Below are positions 35,179-36,952 of a DNA stretch of 36,952 nucleotides, piece by piece (the first letter of the stretch is position 1; each line of letters begins with the position of its first letter). Source of the DNA: a virus; IMG/VR virus record IMGVR_UViG_3300027782_000179, positions 1 to 36,952 of that record; one strand, 5' to 3'. The position numbers and the translations under genes were made by a program. The notes under the pieces were generated by a model that ran no database searches, was not told the origin of the DNA, and saw only the letters and a list, made by a program, of their open reading frames with translations.

Positions 35179-35577
35179 TTATTCGGGGGTGGATTCTTGG
35201 CTAAGTCTTTTGCTCATGGCTCTGTTGTGACCTAGCTTTCTAACATCACCACTGAGTAGATACAGCTCAAATGCAGCTTTTTCTTTCATAACTATGATGT
35301 GTTTTTTATTGACAAAAAAGGGTGAATCGATATAATTGTCTAACCAAAGCAGCACTTGCGGAGTAAATGCAAATTCTTTGGGAAATTCTATCTTGTAAGT
35401 TTTTATTTTAGCATATTCTTCAATAAATTTCAAGGCCTGGTCAGTTAATCGTAAACCGCCTTGATCTTTGTTTCGGAAACTCCACCACCATACGGCCTTG
35501 TATTCTTTGATTGTTTTTTCATCAACGGGTAATTCTGCTGCCTGCAAGAACGCCTTGGTATAGGCATCTTTGTTCAT
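35179..35577 (-). CDS. Conserved phage protein of unknown function, 132 aa
   Basis: ATG 35577 begins one base after the preceding stop (AAATGACATG). A start at 35619 would add 14 residues overlapping that gene. An AAGAGA purine patch lies ~11 nt upstream. Features: YKAVWWWSFRNKDQGGLRLT, unusually rich in tryptophan; EFAFTPQVLLWLDNYIDSPF; and EKAAFELYLLSGDVRKLG. The WWW and GGLRLT blocks are well conserved in the marine T4-like family as I recall. It looks like a compact soluble alpha/beta protein with no known motif; the role is unknown. Confidence 0.78.
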   Translation of the reverse strand: MNKDAYTKAFLQAAELPVDEKTIKEYKAVWWWSFRNKDQGGLRLTDQALKFIEEYAKIKTYKIEFPKEFAFTPQVLLWLDNYIDSPFFVNKKHIIVMKEKAAFELYLLSGDVRKLGHNRAMSKRLSQESTPE

Positions 35578-35578
35578 G

Positions 35579-35863
35579 TCATTTAATCTCTTCGCCAGCA
35601 GTGAGCTTGAAAACTGCAAAGTCTTTGGTCTTAAACAGCCTATTCAACTTTTTGGCAAGATTGTGTGCGTGACCAGGATTTGAAAATGAAACTTTTTTAT
35701 ATTTTGGTCCAGGGTAGCTGGCTACAAGACTACCGCTTTTGAGATTGAATGGCTGGCCGTTGTAGAACACAGCCCAGATGGCTTCTGAGTCAAGGATCTG
35801 CTCGACCTTGTAGGTTTCTTTACTGGCATATTCTAAAAGAATTTTTGGCTTGGGCCTACTCAT
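35579..35863 (-). CDS. Conserved phage protein of unknown function, 94 aa
   Basis: ATG 35863 is preceded by AGGA 9 nt upstream, but both lie in a hairpin (35862-35892). SRPKPKILLEYASKETYKVE, FYNGQPFNLKSGSLVASYPG and KKVSFSNPGHAHNLAKKLNR match a small basic family seen in marine T4-like phages. GHAHNLAKKLNRLF could be a helix in an RNA- or DNA-binding fold, given the lysines, but this is only a guess. It is followed closely by the 132-aa gene. Confidence 0.78.
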   Translation of the reverse strand: MSRPKPKILLEYASKETYKVEQILDSEAIWAVFYNGQPFNLKSGSLVASYPGPKYKKVSFSNPGHAHNLAKKLNRLFKTKDFAVFKLTAGEEIK

Positions 35864-35892
35864 ATACGTGTTTCCTAATTAACCACGTATAT
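35862..35892 (-). promoter_or_regulatory. Perfect 9-bp hairpin covering ribosome site and start codon
   Basis: ATATACGTG (35892 to 35884 on the minus strand) pairs with CACGTATAT (35870 to 35862). The 13-nt loop holds the Shine-Dalgarno core AGGA, and the stem holds the first two bases of ATG 35863. RNA reading through from 35904 and above could fold so that translation is blocked. RNA from the late promoter (predicted start 35886) lacks six bases of the 5' arm. Confidence 0.7.
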
Positions 35893-35899
35893 ATTTATG
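35892..35899 (-). promoter_or_regulatory. Probable T4-type late promoter (CATAAATA, minus strand)
   Basis: One mismatch from TATAAATA, in the 40-base gap upstream of ATG 35863. T4 spacing gives a start near 35886 and a 23-nt leader containing AGGA. It overlaps the hairpin at 35862-35892 by one base. Confidence 0.6.
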
Positions 35900-35903
35900 T
35901 TTT

Positions 35904-36152
35904 TTAGAACTGACCGCCGTCGAATTTAACGTCTATTTGTGTGGTAGATTCTTTGATCGCTGCCAGCATTTGATGTATTTCGCTGATCGTTTGACCTAGT
36001 TTAGATGTCATCAGTGCTAACTCTGTGGTTAGATCACGTGCTTCTTGCAGACTAATCCGTATTTCTTTTTGTTGGCTGCGTTCAGCTACCTGGGTACGTT
36101 GAATAAGCTTCTGTATAGTTGGCAGTGTGTCCGGTAAGTTATTTTGTGACAT
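35904..36152 (-). CDS. Small helical conserved phage protein, 82 aa
   Basis: ATG 36152 has AGGTG upstream and overlaps the previous gene by 14 bases. The protein is almost all helix: TIQKLIQRTQVAERSQQKEI and LALMTSKLGQTISEIHQMLA show heptad-like leucine/isoleucine spacing, so a coiled-coil dimer is likely. A short strand with VKFDGGQF ends it. There is no membrane segment and no catalytic motif. Its GGQF tail recurs in related phage proteins as I recall. Function unknown. Confidence 0.72.
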   Translation of the reverse strand: MSQNNLPDTLPTIQKLIQRTQVAERSQQKEIRISLQEARDLTTELALMTSKLGQTISEIHQMLAAIKESTTQIDVKFDGGQF

Positions 36153-36615
36153 TAGCCAGCACCTGTTTCATTTCTAAATCTGTTTTGAACGGTCCTTTGT
36201 AAGGATACCTCTCAAGAGTGATCTTCTTTGGACAAAAACTCTTTACCCAACCCTTGTCAAATTTGATACAGTAATATCCTGCACAGTAAAGACTTTTTGA
36301 ATCGCTGCTTTTTGTAAATAGAGGTAATTTTTTTCTAATGTCAAACATGGCGTTGTGCGGTTCGGTACTTGTGGCATAACCATGAACTTCATTAGGTAGT
36401 GCTGTGTCTGCTTCTTTGACAATCTTTACAGTGAAAAACTTTTTACCAAACTGCCGAGTGAGGCTGTCTTTGGTTTCATAGATGGTCACGCCTGACTCGT
36501 TGCTCATGAAAAATCTATTGTCATCGTCTTTTCTCAGAGTGGCAACTTTCTCACCGTTCTCTTCTACAATCCAAAATTTATTTGCGATTATGGGTTTTGC
36601 GTGGATGTCTGTCAT
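36139..36615 (-). CDS. Conserved phage protein of unknown function, 158 aa
   Basis: ATG 36615 follows AGGAGATAGGA, a strong ribosome site. The longer frame back to 36726 merely shadows the neighbour. MTDIHAKPIIANKFWIVEEN at the N-terminus followed by GEKVATLRKDDDNRFFMSNE is a beta-rich domain conserved in marine T4-like phages as I recall. The C-terminal part, LYCAGYYCIKFDKGWVKSFC, carries four cysteines (two pairs) that could bind metal, then PKKITLERYPYKGPFKTDLE. The cysteine pairs are seen in the sequence; a zinc role is inference. Confidence 0.78.
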   Translation of the reverse strand: MTDIHAKPIIANKFWIVEENGEKVATLRKDDDNRFFMSNESGVTIYETKDSLTRQFGKKFFTVKIVKEADTALPNEVHGYATSTEPHNAMFDIRKKLPLFTKSSDSKSLYCAGYYCIKFDKGWVKSFCPKKITLERYPYKGPFKTDLEMKQVLANVTK

Positions 36616-36635
36616 TCCTATCTCCTGTGGTGTGA

Positions 36636-36950
36636 TCATGATGTCACAATCTCTGAGTTCGTGTATCTGGCGTTGAGTGGTTCTGCATAGCTCTGTGCCT
36701 GATCCGCAATCTTTTTCAAATCCCATAGATTACAGAACTTGATTAATCTTATACCAACTTGACTGACATTCTTTTGTTCAGCGGTAGCAGTGGTGATGGT
36801 ATTTACAATTATCTCTTTGATGTCATCAGGCTGATGGCTTAGATCAATCAGTCGACGATTGCGTTCATAATCTTCTAGCACACGATGTTCTTGTCCATTG
36901 TGGTCAGACCATCTCTGTAACATGAGATTGTTCCACGCATATCCTTTGCT
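36636..36950 (-). CDS. Conserved phage protein, 5' partial at window edge
   Basis: The frame stays open to the right edge and the upstream codons read like protein (SKGYAWNNL before MLQRW), so the gene probably starts outside the window. ATG 36923 is a possible start, but its upstream GGA is weakly placed. At least 105 residues are visible: an N-terminal basic/aromatic part (MLQRWSDHNGQEHRVLEDYE), then helices with ERNRRLIDLS and QVGIRLIKFCNLWDLKKIAD. No motif is recognised. It ends 21 bases before the ATG at 36615. Confidence 0.6.
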   Translation of the reverse strand, partial: SKGYAWNNLMLQRWSDHNGQEHRVLEDYERNRRLIDLSHQPDDIKEIIVNTITTATAEQKNVSQVGIRLIKFCNLWDLKKIADQAQSYAEPLNARYTNSEIVTS

Positions 36951-36952
36951 GT

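Noticed and set aside
1-36952. tRNA genes, integrase or attachment sites
   Set aside because: No cloverleaf-like sequence, recombinase frame or flanking direct repeat was found by reading; gaps are too short.

Overview
The window looks like a piece of a marine T4-like myovirus genome, of the kind that infects cyanobacteria, Pelagibacter or similar hosts. Evidence: 32 tightly packed genes with almost no spacers; several copies of the T4-type late promoter TATAAATA (18617-18624 on plus, 35163-35170 on minus, plus one-mismatch forms); a run of giant structural and fibre genes; and a block of short minus-strand proteins that resemble families I recall from marine T4-like phages. No terminase, capsid, polymerase or photosynthesis gene lies inside, so the host cannot be fixed. 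No tRNA, CRISPR array, IS element or integrase is visible, and no gene-free stretch exceeds 60 bases.

Region 1 (1-18593, plus): virion structure. A giant protein, cut by the left edge, carries an FG-GAP-like propeller region. After it come a 216-aa conserved protein, four fibre proteins (705, 604, 869 and 600 aa) that share about 200 N-terminal residues but have different tails (one ends in a Tail Collar domain, one in a Peptidase_G2-like domain), a small putative fibre-assembly protein inside that array, and a tandem pair of paralogues of about 300 aa.

Region 2 (18612-31215, plus): an 11-gene operon with mostly overlapping genes, behind one perfect late promoter. It holds a small orphan protein, two GT-A-like glycosyltransferases, an unknown 205-aa protein, a third glycosyltransferase, an 875-aa protein with about six ~107-residue repeats fused to a glycosyltransferase domain, four consecutive radical SAM proteins (three with an N-terminal twitch-type cysteine set, one with a SPASM-like C-terminus), and a further glycosyltransferase-like protein. 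This is the most unusual part and the best candidate for an undescribed system: a late-expressed modification cassette next to the fibre genes.

Region 3 (31212-33658, minus): three sugar-type genes, an SDR epimerase/dehydratase, a NovU/TylC3-type C-methyltransferase and a DUF6165-like protein. They meet the plus operon tail to tail, sharing bases of the stop codons, and probably feed the same glycan pathway. A vestigial gene start lies just upstream.

Region 4 (33703-36950, minus): nine short, mostly coupled genes of unknown function. Late promoters occur inside this block. One sits in a 9-bp hairpin that would hide the ribosome binding site and start codon in read-through RNA but not in late RNA, as in T4 gene e.

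GC content falls from about half in sampled fibre-gene lines to about a quarter in the repeat glycosyltransferase, which suggests a different recent origin for the modification cassette.
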